Assembly: GCF_035594125.1 (NCBI RefSeq)
Contig: NC_087180.1
Span: 17,316,615-17,380,614 of the forward strand
From: Scylla paramamosain
Lineage: Eukaryota; Arthropoda; Malacostraca; Decapoda; Portunidae
Length of the DNA stretch: 64,000 nt
Direction of reading: 5' to 3'
Translations under genes and position numbers: made by a program
Shown here: positions 33,300 to 45,930 of the stretch, in pieces
Numbering within the stretch: position 1 is the stretch's first letter
How the letters are laid out: each line of letters opens with the position of its first letter
The notes under the pieces: model-generated
Databases searched by the model: none
Told to the model about the DNA's origin: nothing
What the model saw: the letters and a program-made list of their open reading frames with translations, nothing else

Positions 33300-33800
33300 T
33301 TCTTCCTCCTCCTCCTCCTCCTCCTCCTCTTCCTCCTCTTCCTTCTTCCTTGCCATCTTCCGTCTTGCTCTCTTCCTTCCTCCTCTTCGTAGTGTTCATT
33401 AATCTCTCCATTCTTTCCTATCTACGTATTTTTTCTTCCTTCTTTCTCCCTCTCTTGCTTCTTTTCCTACTTCCGTTCGTTCCTTCCCTGTTTCTGTTTC
33501 CCTCTGTTCACCCATCTGATGTATTTCCTAACTCTTTCCTTTCCTCCTTTGTATCCATTTTAATCTTCCTCTTTATCCTTTACATTCCATCTCCTTTACT
33601 TGCTTTCTTTTCTACATTCATCCTTCCTTGCTTCCATTCCTCCCATTCCTCTCCTCTTATATCTTTCCTACCTCTCCACTCCCTTGCATCTCCCCTCACC
33701 ACCCCTCCTTCGTTCCTCTGTCCCTCCCTATTACCCTACTAACCTAACATCTCCATCCTGCTCCCCCCTCTCCATCCCTCCCTTGCCTTCCCTCCCTGGC
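33300..33800. other. Pyrimidine-rich tract
   Basis: About 500 bp of C/T-rich DNA with TTCCT/TCCCT patches; the 232-codon frame across it is low complexity and not a gene. Confidence 0.7.
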
Positions 33801-33841
33801 TAATGGATGGACACTATCTCCCTGGTTTTCGCGTCTGCCAG

Positions 33842-33907
33842 ACACCTCAACCAGCATTCCTTGCGGGCCTCGGCAATGGTTGGGCAAGGGGGAACACCAC
33901 AGGCCAG
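33842..33907 (+). CDS. Candidate 66-nt exon, phase 0-0
   Basis: The acceptor CGCGTCTGCCAG ends at 33841 and the donor GGCCAG|GTAAGC follows 33907. The segment encodes 22 residues (TPQPAFLAGLGNGWARGNTT then GQ) without a stop and with balanced codons, unlike the pyrimidine-rich DNA upstream. No family recognised; no compatible partner exon was identified. Confidence 0.22.
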
Positions 33908-33914
33908 GTAAGCA

Positions 33915-33915
<1 letters not shown>

Positions 33916-33946
<31 letters not shown>
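33916..33946. repeat. (GT)n microsatellite
   Basis: 31 bp, 8 bp beyond the donor of the candidate exon at 33842-33907. Confidence 0.95.
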
Positions 33947-33947
<1 letters not shown>

Positions 33948-34105
33948 CAAATGGTGACAGAAAGGATTGTGTGGATGTACGAGTATATATATATATTTTC
34001 TAATTATGGTTTGTTTGTTAGCGTTTTTGCTGGTATAATTTTTGTTATTGTCGTTATCGTTATCATTATCTTTGTTTTTTTTTGTTTTGTTTTCTACGGT
34101 GTTGT

Positions 34106-34107
34106 TA

Positions 34108-34158
<51 letters not shown>

Positions 34159-34187
34159 CAGTAGTAGTAGTAGCAGCAGTAGCAGTC
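34106..34187. repeat. (AGT)n trinucleotide array
   Basis: About 80 bp with AGC variants toward the end; (GTT)n at 34306-34335 follows. Confidence 0.95.
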
Positions 34188-34573
34188 TTATTTTTTTTTC
34201 TTGTTCTTGTTTTTTGTTCTTGTTCTTCTTCTTTTTTCCTTCTTTCTCTTCCTCTTTTTATATTTATAGTAGTAACTGTTGCAGATATAGCATAAAAATA
34301 CCAGTTGTTGTTGTTGTTGTTGTTGTTGTTGTTGCCTGAACAATGCTGCCTTTCCTCTCCTCGTGTGTTACTATTTTTTCCCCTCCCTGCCAAACATCAT
34401 ATATATTTTTAGCAACACTGCAGAGTAAACAACAAAAGCAACCGCAACCAGAAAAATAAATGGAAGAAAACACAAAGTAAAATCAAGGGAGAGGAAAAAT
34501 TCTTCTCTCTTGTGGAATTCAATACTGCTCAGATTTTTGTCTTTCGTAATTCAAGGTCTCTCCCTCTCCCTCC

Positions 34574-34575
<2 letters not shown>

Positions 34576-34663
<88 letters not shown>
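34576..34663. repeat. (GA)n microsatellite
   Basis: 88 bp, uninterrupted, preceded by TCTCCCTCTCCCTCCCC. Confidence 0.97.
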
Positions 34664-34669
<6 letters not shown>

Positions 34670-35203
34670 ACAGTCTTTATCTTCAGGCCTGTGTTGTGTT
34701 GGGTCATAATAAACACGAGGATTGTGGGCAGAAGTTTAGGGATCTTGCGAGGGAAGGGGGTGGGGGGTGGATCAGCTGGAGGGCTTGGCTTGGTAAGTGA
34801 ATGAGAAACAGGACCAAGTATGCAACAACTGCTAGTCATAAAAAGTACTTACGCCATATTTCTTTACAAACTAAACTAAGAATGAAAAAGGAAAGGATTG
34901 AAAGTCGTGACGTAGCATTAAATTTCCACTTTTTTTAACCCTTTCTTTCTATTGTTCTATTATATTACTTAGTTCTGCTCCATTTTGATACTTAAAAACT
35001 TATTCTATTGTCTTCTTTTATAATGGCAATATTTAAGTGATTTTTCTCTCTCTCTTTTCTCCTTCTAAGTATTTCAGAGGCGAGTTGAAAAGAGTTGAGA
35101 AAGGTTTTCCGGAAATAGATTCCCCAAAGGTTTCGTACAACAAGATTTTCAGTTCAGTTCACGACGAAGGAAGGAAATTATAGTTGTTGAGCAAATCTGA
35201 GAC

Positions 35204-35208
<5 letters not shown>

Positions 35209-35282
<74 letters not shown>
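35209..35282. repeat. (GA)n followed by degenerate (ACAG/ACAC)n
   Basis: 74 bp of (GA)n; degenerate CAGACA/CACAGA units continue to about 35470. Confidence 0.95.
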
Positions 35283-35286
<4 letters not shown>

Positions 35287-35600
35287 AGCAAAACAGATAT
35301 ACAAACACAGACAAACACATATACACAGACAGATAGACAGACACAGAAACAGACACACAGACGGACAGACACAGAAATAAACAGATAAACGGATAATGAG
35401 ACATGCAGACAGAAATAGACACAAATAGATACAGAAACAGACAGAGACAGACAGACAGACAGACAAATAAACAAGCCACTGACAGAAAGACACCGAAACG
35501 AGGTAAAGAAAATAAATAAATAACAAAAGATGTATTCTTAATCACCATAAATAAAATAAAAAGAAAAGAATTGTGGGAGAGAAACACCCTTTTCCGGCTG

Positions 35601-36480
35601 GAGGAGGAGGAGGAGGAGGAGGAGGAGGAGGAGTAGGAGGAGGAGGAGGAAGGCAATGCAGCGGTTGAATAAGAAAAGAAGTAGGAAGAGAAAGAAGAAG
35701 CATAGGTAGTAAAAGGAGAAAGAGGAAGAACAGAAAGAGAAGGAGTGTAGGATTAAAAGAAGGAAAAAAGAGAAAAACGAAAGAAGGAGGAAGGAAGAAG
35801 ATACAATCGAATAACAATATATGAAAACAGAAAGATGAAACGGAGATAAAAGAGGAGATGGGAAGAATACGGAGAAAAATAGAGCAACAGGAGAATAAAT
35901 AAGGGAAGAGAATGAAGAGAAAGGAGAAAACGTAAGAGAGAGAGAAAGGGGGAGGAAACAGTACGATAATAATAAAGAAAAAGAGATACAGAAGAAAAAA
36001 GATACCGAGGCGAGGAAGAGAAAGAGGAGGAGGAGAGAAAAGAAAGAAAGGAGATAAAGAAAAAGAAGAAATAGGGAAGAAGCAGCAGGAGAACAACAAA
36101 GAAGTGAAGATAGTAAAGAGAGGAGGAGGAAGAGAAGAAAGAAGAATAGAAGGAAAGAGAGAAGAAAGAAAGGAGGACGGGAAAAAAAAAGAATAAAGGA
36201 GAAAAAAACAAGATAAAAGAAAAATGAAGACAGTAAAAAGACGAGACAAACGAAAAGCAAAGACAAGAAAAAGAAAAAATAGAAAAAAGAAAAAGAAAAA
36301 AGAAGAAATAAGAGAATACCCCAAAAATGAAAGAATGAGATAGTTAACGAGGACGAGAGAAAGAAGAAAGAGAAAGAAAAAAAGAAAGAACAGGAAAATA
36401 ACAAAATAAAAAAAAGACAATGCGAAGACCGTACGAGAAGAAAGAAAGAAGGAAAGACGGAAGAAAGGAAGGAGAAAAAC

Positions 36481-36531
<51 letters not shown>
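35601..36531. repeat. Long polypurine tract with (GGA)n and (GA)n
   Basis: (GGA)n 35601-35650, then ~830 bp of A/G-rich DNA ending in (GA)n 36484-36531. The minus-strand frames of 288 and 336 codons across it are Phe/Leu/Ser low complexity and not genes. Confidence 0.85.
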
Positions 36532-36537
<6 letters not shown>

Positions 36538-36652
36538 GGGGAGGAGGAACAAGAAGTGAACAACAAAATCACACCAAATCCCAAATTACGATTATTATTC
36601 TCGCGGGAACGAACGAAAAACACATTCACTGGCGGCGAGCGGGGCACAGAAA

Positions 36653-36686
<34 letters not shown>

Positions 36687-37079
36687 ATAAAAGCAACAAA
36701 AACACCAAAAAGTAGCAAATAAAATGACGCGGAAGCAAACACAATATTTAACAATGTCGCATCAGCCATTCATTGAGAGGCAGTCGCACATTTTTATACA
36801 TCTGTGGCAACCGGGAGCAATTTTTTTATTTTTTATTTTTTATGTTGTTCCCTTGCATCCGAACCTCCACGCTCTCACATAAACCGGCAGAATAAAAGCA
36901 TAAAACACTGTCCATGGGTGGAAATAAAAAAAAAAGAAGGGTTATGGATAAAAATGGAACGAAATTACGTGGGCGATACATGGGCGCAGAGATGGATGGG
37001 AGTACTTTTTGCGCCTCACCGCCCATAGTAAATATTGCTTAAATACAGATTTTTTTAATTGTGTTTGTTATGGAGCGGC

Positions 37080-37412
<333 letters not shown>

Positions 37413-37568
37413 CTCTGCAATACTTCAGCATAAAAAAATAATGATAATAAAAATATGCTGACAGACATTACTCATTTTTCATTTCAGGTCTTTTCAGTTT
37501 CAAAATATTTTTTATCAACTTTTAATTCTTTTTGAAGCGATGTGACGCCGGAACAGTAAGGCAGCTGC

Positions 37569-37569
<1 letters not shown>

Positions 37570-37627
<58 letters not shown>
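37570..37627. repeat. (ATT)n trinucleotide array
   Basis: 58 bp with one ACT interruption near the end. Confidence 0.95.
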
Positions 37628-37631
<4 letters not shown>

Positions 37632-37983
37632 TATTACCATCACCTTCTGCATATCCTTCTCCTCTTCCTTCACTCCCTTCCTCTTCTTCCTCTCATCATC
37701 GTCTTTATCATCATTACCATCATTATAAACCCTTCCTTCGCGCCTCCTATCATTCCTATACATAATTCCTATTACTACTCGAATACAAAATATATCGTGA
37801 AAGAAATTAGCTGTCACATCACAATCCTACACAATCCTACACATCACAATTCTTTACTTACCTCTCCCGTCCATTAACACGTCCTATGCGCCCTCTGTCA
37901 TTTCTGCTGTCACTCCTTGCAGAAAAAATATCACCTTTATATTCTTGTGAAAAATAACTTTAATATATTTTTTTTTTTTCTTA

Positions 37984-38112
37984 GCGAAGGAAACCAATAT
38001 GAATGTACGTATGTTATGTGGTAAGCGCTTCCTGCTGAAATTGGTGTTTGTAAATATGTTTGTTCACGGTGAAGGAAAAGGATATGAGTGTGTATTTTAT
38101 GTGGTAAGTGCT
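37984..38112 (+). repeat. Duplicated ~45-bp block with splice-like ends, 85-bp period
   Basis: GAAGGAAACCAATATGAATG...TTATGTGGTAAGCGCTT (37985-38030) recurs as GAAGGAAAAGGATATGAGTG...TTATGTGGTAAGTGCTT (38071-38112). Copy 1 is preceded by a T-rich tract and CTTAG, and both end in GTAAG. Confidence 0.7.
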
Positions 38113-38297
38113 TTTTTCTTTTTCTTTTTTTCCATAATACCTAAAATTAATGCAGTCTGAAGTATATCACTGCAGAAATTGGTTTACATGTGGCAGGGAA
38201 CTCACGGGGTAGAAAGCCATTTGTCCTGCCCGTATTTATAAAGTGTTGTAGTCCAGTTATATGTTTTATGGTCCCTTTAGACTGTCCCTGTATGTTT

Positions 38298-38298
<1 letters not shown>

Positions 38299-38352
<54 letters not shown>
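38299..38352. repeat. (CT)n microsatellite
   Basis: 54 bp. Confidence 0.96.
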
Positions 38353-38359
<7 letters not shown>

Positions 38360-38484
38360 GATTCATAATTTATTCACAGACAGAAATACAACGAGTGACG
38401 AGTAACGATTGGTGTGTTCTGGTGACGTTTAAATATTTCCTTTGAGTTCTGAAGAGTGTATGATTCGCTGTGTATTACGGTTGT

Positions 38485-38488
<4 letters not shown>

Positions 38489-38570
<82 letters not shown>
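38489..38570. repeat. (CT)n microsatellite
   Basis: 82 bp, uninterrupted. Confidence 0.97.
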
Positions 38571-38573
<3 letters not shown>

Positions 38574-38694
38574 AATAATCTGTCTTAACAAGTTTTCTCT
38601 ACTTCCAATCCATTCTTTTTCTTTTCTTTATCTTTCTATCACTCTCCCGTGCTTATGTTCCTCCTTTTGTCTTTACACACAGTCACTCTCACTC

Positions 38695-38697
<3 letters not shown>

Positions 38698-38752
<55 letters not shown>
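38698..38752. repeat. (CT)n microsatellite
   Basis: 55 bp, preceded by (CACTCT)n and followed by CACGCACACAG. Confidence 0.96.
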
Positions 38753-38754
<2 letters not shown>

Positions 38755-39069
38755 GCACACAGGTAAAAATTCTCGGGCGATTATTTCAGCTACGGAGCTT
38801 AAACTAATGGCCGGAGCAGATGTCTGGGCGTCTCATTAATTATTGTGTCCTACTCTTAAAGATGACGTGAGATTGCAACCCTCTTTACCTACCTACATAC
38901 TGCTGACGAGGCCCCAATACTGTAGCCTTGCTCTTTGTCTATCGTCCTCTCTATGCCTCGGTGTGCCGTCCTGCGCTGAGGGACAGATGGACACAGGTAG
39001 ACGGACAGAGAGTCAGGAATATAGAAAGGGTTGAGTTATGTAGCTTTTTCCTTGTGTATATGTTGGTAT

Positions 39070-39078
39070 CTGTGTCTT

Positions 39079-39115
<37 letters not shown>

Positions 39116-39430
39116 CTGCGCTGAGATACAGGTAGGTAGGTGGATTGAGTGAAAGACTCAGACAGATAGATAAACAGAGAAAGACAGGGAGATACAGTGA
39201 AAGGCAGATAGATAGATAGAGTGAGACAAAGACTGGTAGATAAAAAAAGCCACATTGACAGTGAGACAGAGATACAGACAGACAGGTAAATAAAGACAGC
39301 GAGACAGGTAGACAGGTAGATAGATAGATAGATAGGGACAGTAAGACAGATAGGGACAGAGAGTGAGAGAGACACAAAGTGAGAGAGACACAGAGAGAGA
39401 CAGAGATATACAGAGAGACAGAGATACACT
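39070..39430. repeat. (GT)n and degenerate (GACA/GATA)n
   Basis: (GT)n to 39115, then about 290 bp of imperfect GACAGATA/GAGACA units. Confidence 0.85.
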
Positions 39431-39530
39431 CACTCCTAGTTGCATCAGCCTCGACTTAACATGCAAATCAGGATGAGACTGAAGAATTGTCTGAAAGGAT
39501 GGCTTAAACTGAGTGGGTATTACTGGTGCC

Positions 39531-39533
<3 letters not shown>

Positions 39534-39614
<81 letters not shown>

Positions 39615-39699
39615 AGGGTAATTCCGAATAGTTTTCATGTTTGTGCTGCGTATAAAATTGAACGGTAACGACAACATAAGTAAATTAAGAATCAACAAC

Positions 39700-39793
<94 letters not shown>
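39534..39793. repeat. Inverted (CT)n/(GA)n pair
   Basis: (CT)n 39534-39610 (77 bp) and (GA)n 39703-39793 (91 bp) separated by 92 bp. Confidence 0.96.
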
Positions 39794-39796
<3 letters not shown>

Positions 39797-39862
39797 GGAC
39801 AGAAAACGAGACGAAAAAATGAAAAAAAAAGTTCAAACACAAAAAATGGAAATAAAACCGAC

Positions 39863-39866
<4 letters not shown>

Positions 39867-39944
<78 letters not shown>

Positions 39945-40120
39945 AGGTTACCTCACTCCCCGGCTATTTCCCAGGAGACATCAGCAACATCAGTACAGAA
40001 GATTCGCCTGTCAGGGACCACCGGGTCATCACAATATTTCCCAGTCGCTCCTCGCCTCACTTGCTTCCTCCGGTTATGGTTCACGTCGTTGTGTGGTTCT
40101 GTGGTTCGTTCCCCCTTCCC

Positions 40121-40174
<54 letters not shown>
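39867..40174. repeat. Second inverted (GA)n/(CT)n pair
   Basis: (GA)n 39867-39941 (75 bp) and (CT)n 40120-40174 (one TTT interruption) around 178 bp of unique DNA. Confidence 0.95.
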
Positions 40175-40176
<2 letters not shown>

Positions 40177-40424
40177 GTTTTGTCCTTTTTAATTGTGAAG
40201 AGATGTATAACTCGCGATGATGATGATGATGATGATGATGAATAGAAGAAGGAGGAGGAAGAACAAGAACATGAAGATGAACAAAAAAGGAGGAGAGGAG
40301 AAGGAGGAGGAGGAGGGGAAAAATCAAATAAAAAACATATAAATAAAAAATAGGAAAATGACAAAAAATGATGAATGAAGATGAAAAAAAAGAAAGAACG
40401 AAAAGCTTCAACCTGAGAATCAAA

Positions 40425-40426
<2 letters not shown>

Positions 40427-40478
<52 letters not shown>

Positions 40479-40564
40479 ACTAATAAAGGTTGGCGGTCAT
40501 GACGTGGTTAGGTTGTATCAAGATGTCTTCCCATTAAGACGGAATTGTATTAACCACTCTCATC

Positions 40565-40621
<57 letters not shown>
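40427..40621. repeat. Inverted (CA)n/(GT)n pair
   Basis: (CA)n 40427-40472 and (GT)n 40567-40621 separated by 94 bp; complementary arms of about 46 bp. Confidence 0.95.
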
Positions 40622-40623
<2 letters not shown>

Positions 40624-40733
40624 GTGATTGTCAAGTTCCAGGTTAATGTTTGTTCCTCATATTTTCCTTCTTTTATTTACTTTTTGTTTTTTCATCTTGT
40701 TATCCTCCTCCTTTTCCTCCACCTCCTCCTAAT

Positions 40734-40776
40734 CTCCTCCTCTTCCTCCTCCTCCTCCTCCTCCTCCTCCTCCTCC
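40734..40776. repeat. (CTC)n trinucleotide array
   Basis: About 43 bp within a CT-rich block. Confidence 0.93.
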
Positions 40777-40982
40777 TGCTGTTTCTTCTTCATTCTCCTT
40801 CTCATTTCCCTTTATCCTCCTCTTCAACTTCACCTGTGCCTTCCTCATTGGATATGTGTGTGGATAGATGTGTGAATGGATGGTTGGGTAAATTGTCGTG
40901 TGGAAGGATAGATAATAACAGGAATTACAATGACTTTTAACTCTTCCCTTAAAACCCTAAAAAGACTATTTAAACAAATCAC

Positions 40983-41011
<29 letters not shown>

Positions 41012-41013
<2 letters not shown>

Positions 41014-41606
41014 GAAGGAGGGGGCGGGTAATGCATTTTATTTGCGGTGAGTTTCCGGAAGGACTCCCTGAGATCCTGCGTCATTTACCTTAATTAACGT
41101 GTTTTCATCCCAAATTAAAGTCGGCATCCCTTTCCCTTTCCGTCTCTCTCTCTCCCTCGCGCCCTTTCTTAAGCATCTCATCAGGCGGGAATTGGTCCCT
41201 TGAGAGCGTTTCCCCATTACCTAAATTGGTCCATAGTTATGCAGTTTTCCTTGCCTCACCATCACCACAACCACCACCACCATCACTGCCACCGCTACTA
41301 ACGCCACTACTGTCACCCCATTAGTCCTGTCACTGCTACAACCATTACTACTACTACTACTTCTGGAATCATTACTTTCATCACTGCTGCTATAACTATT
41401 ACTACTGTCACTGCTACTATTACTCTTATTGCTACTGGTTCTATTTTCTCTTTTTTCTCTCTCTTTTTTTTTAAGATTATTTCCTCTCTTCTTCGTTTTC
41501 TTTCTTCTTTTTAGGAAATTGTAACTTTTTTGTTATTTTTTTTCTGGTCATGAAATACTAACTGTCGGAGTTTTTTATTTATAGATTCTCTCTCTCTCTC
41601 TCTCTC

Positions 41607-41643
<37 letters not shown>

Positions 41644-43110
41644 CCCAGAAACTAAGAAATTACACGTGAAAGAGAGAGAAAAGAAAAACACACTCCCACA
41701 CACATTCACACAACAACAACAACAACAACAGAAAAATGCTTTACTTTCACCAGTACATTGTGTCGTGCGCGGCGATCGGGGCAAGAGTGCGTGGTATCGT
41801 GGTGCTCGCGGCATAAAGATCGCTGTGTGAACGTGTACAGAGAGAAACATTTGCGTGTATCGATAGGCTGGCTGGCGATAGTGGTGGTGGTGGTGGTGGT
41901 GGTGGTGGTGGTGGTGGTGATGGTTTGCTAGGAGGTGGTGACCCAGGTGAGAGTGAACGGTGCCCGGAAAACAAACACAGGGAGGGTGGGGGAGGAAAAA
42001 ATAATTGGCTATCTGTCTTTATGTATTCCCGTGTGTTTGTGTTTGTGTCTGTTTGTGTGTGTGTGTTTTGTGTGTTTTCGTCTGTATTTTTTTTTATTTC
42101 AGACTGTATCGTATGACAACTTTTATTTAGTTAATTTTAAGATATTTTTTGTAACCAAGAGGCGAGAAAATTGTAGCCACTCTTTCTTTTTATACGCGAG
42201 GGTGAAAAGAACAAAAGAATGTGGGCTGGACGCGCAATAAAGCGACAAAAGCGGAATAGAAGAGGCCGGTGGTGACCTTTATCGGTGTTGTCGCCTGGCT
42301 GAGCCCAACACGCCCCTGCGCTGGCTGCCGGCTGTGTGTTGTGACGCTGTCCATTAGCCGATCATCAATAACAACGCTGAAAAATGGGTCTCTATTCGTA
42401 TATCTAATATTTATTCATATATTTTCATGGGTGTGGGTGTCCATGGGCGCGTGTGGGCGTCAGGGGCATGGGTGACGAGGAAGGTGCGTCATGTTATTCT
42501 GCTGGGTTTGTTGGCTGTCCAGGAAACTACTACTACACACACACACACATACACACACACACACACACTGCAGACACTTGCTGTCACCCAGTGGAGAGCT
42601 TGTTCATTACGACTGCAACAGCGTCGCTCAGTTCAATATTACTCGTTTAAGCAGCATTTCCTGAGGGTGACAAGAGGGACAGGCCGCACAACGCACTGGC
42701 CTGGCCGCGGGTGGACCTGAGGGACGGGCTGTGGGGCGGCCGAGCGGGAGCGGGAGGGGCTTGCCAACACTAGCTCAATGTAACCCATTAGCAGGTGGGT
42801 TAAGGCGCTTAATTGGAATCTCAGTTATTTTCTGGTTGAGTGAGTGGACTGACTGGCCGTCACTGGCTGGCCGCGGGGACCTGCAAGCCGCGAGCCTCCC
42901 CACCTCTGCCCTCAACACTCTCGCCACTAATGGTGAAGGAAAATCGTGCCATGAATAAACCCTGAATAACTAAAACTCGAACAACAAAAGCACACAACTG
43001 CATACTTTGTTACACTTCCCCTGGAAAATGTTCGTGGCAGCATTGTAACCTTTAAGCGCGGCACATGGCAACATCAGCTCCACTTTCCTCTTTACGTATT
43101 TAATGGAATC

Positions 43111-43111
<1 letters not shown>
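41012..43111. other. Intergenic, mixed
   Basis: Holds (CAC)/(ACT)-type imperfect trinucleotides (41260-41430), two (CT)n pieces at 41587-41638, (GGT)n 41880-41919 and (CA)n 42534-42568. A GC-rich, promoter-like stretch at 42660-42930 has no recognisable exon. Confidence 0.45.
41880..41919. repeat. (GGT)n trinucleotide array
   Basis: 40 bp. Confidence 0.95.

Positions 43112-43182
<71 letters not shown>
43112..43182. repeat. (GA)n microsatellite
   Basis: 71 bp, uninterrupted; a smaller one lies at 43675-43706. Confidence 0.97.
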
Positions 43183-43185
<3 letters not shown>

Positions 43186-43671
43186 CGAAACTGGCAATGA
43201 CTGTATGGCACCTGGAAAGTCTTACCCATTTTATCAGCAGGCAGGCAGGTCCACCCAGCGTCACCCCGCGCCGCCCCACGCACGTCACAGCACGTCTCCC
43301 GTTGTCACAAGTCCTTACGTAATCCCTTTCGCACGGCACAGCGCACGCCTGCCTTCACTACACCTCACCCTCGCGTCCCCTGATGATGCAATAACCCGCA
43401 GCCCGTACTGACAAACGTGACGGACAAACCCCAACACTTCCCATCCAATAGTACCCGTGGAATGCTTCGCCCCCGTAAACAATGTGGAATCAAGTGAAGG
43501 TTGGATAAGGTTCGCCCGCCAGGTGCCTATCACACTGCGGAGGGGAGGAGAGAGGGAGTAGTTACTTAATTCCCAGCCTCACTTGCAGACCACGAGTGAA
43601 CATCTGATGTCTGTATACGTTGTGACTTCCTTGCCTTTGATGTCGCTAGTTTTGATTTGTAGAGTCCCACC

Positions 43672-43708
<37 letters not shown>

Positions 43709-44092
43709 CAATAATGTTAATTCACCAGACAAACAAACTAGAGCTAATCTTTCCTGTACAGTTTAGCGAGGCACATAATCATTTCAAACCAATTCAGTTC
43801 AATTCTTTCATGCATTTACAACTAAAACATTAAATAAGAGAAAAAATTGTCCCCCTTCAAACCCACACGTATGATAAGGGTGTCATTATCACGAGGCACC
43901 ATTAGACCGAGTGTGTTGGGGCTTGGGGTTGGATAAGTCAATAGTTCTACCAGATGAATGAATAAATGTACAAACAGATGCACAATTCTAATGATGTGTA
44001 GGTGTGTTGCGACGACAAAGCTTCTTTACTCTACACATTTCACTTATTTCCTTCCTGTCTCTACTGAATTACATTTGCATTTGGACCAGACT

Positions 44093-44093
44093 G

Positions 44094-44137
<44 letters not shown>

Positions 44138-44148
44138 AGTGTGAGTGT

Positions 44149-44228
<80 letters not shown>
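44093..44228. repeat. Compound (GT)n-(CT)n
   Basis: (GT)n 44093-44138, a GTGAGT spacer, then (CT)n 44152-44228 (77 bp). Confidence 0.96.
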
Positions 44229-44232
<4 letters not shown>

Positions 44233-44329
44233 AGTCACACATATTCAATTGGATATTTCAGTTAAGTAGAGGAATTATCAGTAAATTATTTTGTTTTTCT
44301 GGCGATGGTTATGAAAGGCGTCCAGATAG

Positions 44330-44331
<2 letters not shown>

Positions 44332-44401
<70 letters not shown>
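44332..44401. repeat. (CT)n microsatellite
   Basis: 70 bp, uninterrupted. Confidence 0.97.
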
Positions 44402-44404
<3 letters not shown>

Positions 44405-45322
44405 CGTCCCCGAGCATTCCCTCCATCACTCTCCTGTTATCGTAACTTGCAAGTTTTATTAGATTCTTCGTCGTAACTTGAGGGGACACCGGCCACGCCT
44501 CGCCCACCGCACCATAAAAAAACAAAAAAACAAAAAAAGGACTAGAAAAAAAGGAAAGCACACAGCAGTTATCTAATTCCATTTCCTGCGTGTGCAAACT
44601 TTCCATAACAAAATTTTCCTCCTCCCCTTCGCTGACGTTCAGACGCAAAGACTGTTCCTTCCCTTCCCAACAAAGTACTTTCCTCCTTCCTTCCTTCCCT
44701 CGCGCCCTTACTCCTGCCCTCCTCACGTAAAGCCGCCCGCCTGGCCGCCTGTCTGCCTGCCGCCCCTCGCCCTTCGCCTTTCTGAACCTTCTCCTCACCT
44801 CTAGTTGCTCCCCTTCCCCTCGCAGGCAGACCCTGACCCTTTTTGTATATTCTCACTGCTCGAGCCTCCCCTCCGCCAGACTATCTTCTCGTTACGTCAA
44901 GAAGCTCTCCTCTCCCCTCTCACAAGTCCTGAAGTGTTGGCACATCTCCGTCTTCCATCATCGTGTACGCACTCTCCAGGTAATCAGCCACTGTGGGAGG
45001 AGATGTTTTTCAGACTCGCGATGACCTATGACGGGAAAAGTTGCAATTTCAATATCGAAGGGAATGAAAAGTGTGGTCCGAGTTTTTTTTTAACGAGAAC
45101 TGCTCGATCAAAGGCAGTTGTTTACGTCGCCTGCTGAGGGAGTCACTCGTTTTTATACCTTCCTTATATTACAACTGAGCGGTGCGGGAAAACCTCCAAC
45201 CGCTGAGGGCGCGCCAGACAGTCTGCTTTCACTTCACGTAAACTTTCAACTTATGTTTTTTTTTTTTTTCTTTTCTTCTTTTCCTTTTTTTTTTTTTTTT
45301 CAATGTGTATCTTTAAGGGTTT
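44402..45322. other. Intergenic region next to tRNA-Asn
   Basis: Pyrimidine-rich GC-containing DNA (44590-44960) and two T runs (45256-45300). Frames of about 110-130 codons on both strands have no recognisable domain. Confidence 0.45.
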
Positions 45323-45331
45323 AAAAGTTTC

Positions 45332-45347
45332 GCCCCCGGGTGGGCTC

Positions 45348-45387
<40 letters not shown>

Positions 45388-45404
45388 AATTGTGCCACGG
45401 AGGC
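45332..45404 (-). tRNA. tRNA-Asn (anticodon GUU)
   Basis: Full 73-nt cloverleaf on the minus strand, no intron. The acceptor stem is GCCTCCG/CGGGGGC with one U-G pair. The anticodon arm is TTCGG-CTGTTAA-CCGAA (GTT = plus 45368-45370), and the T arm is GGTGG-TTCGAGC-CCACC, identical to the metazoan consensus. A box (TGGCACAATTGG) and B box (GGTTCGAGCC) internal promoters are present. A TTTT Pol III terminator follows 5 nt after the 3' end (plus 45323-45326). The D stem has an A12-C23 mismatch. Confidence 0.95.
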
Positions 45405-45880
45405 TTCACGATCAGAGTTTAATGATTCCATGAAAAAAGAAAAAGAGTAAGAGGTTAATTTTGTGTTTTAAAGCCAACGGGACTATTTAGGAAACTCTGG
45501 TATAAAAAGAGACTAAAATTCAATAAGTGAGCATTGGAAAAAAGTGTCTAGACGTGAAAAGTTCAAGACACTCCCGGATATTCTTGTCTTCCGAGCTTTT
45601 GGGTGTTTAGGTTAGGTTAAGTTTTTGCTACTTTACTTCCCAACATGAAAGTGGCCAAAGGTTACAAGATCAAGCCTTAAAGATACAGATATGCTGTGGT
45701 GGTGAGGACAACTCTCCCACTCTCCCTCCTCGTCTCTGCTTCTCTCTCCCTCGCGCTCACCCTTCACCTTTCCTCTCCCTCCGTTTCTCTCCCTCTTGCC
45801 AGCCTCTCAGTCTCATTTGCTCCCTGTTTCTCTCTCTCCCACTCAGTTCCCACCGCGCTCTCCCACTCTGACTCATCCTC

Positions 45881-45930
<50 letters not shown>

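Noticed and set aside
35542..36552. 336- and 288-codon minus-strand open frames
   Set aside because: Complement of a polypurine tract; Phe/Leu/Ser low complexity in overlapping frames.
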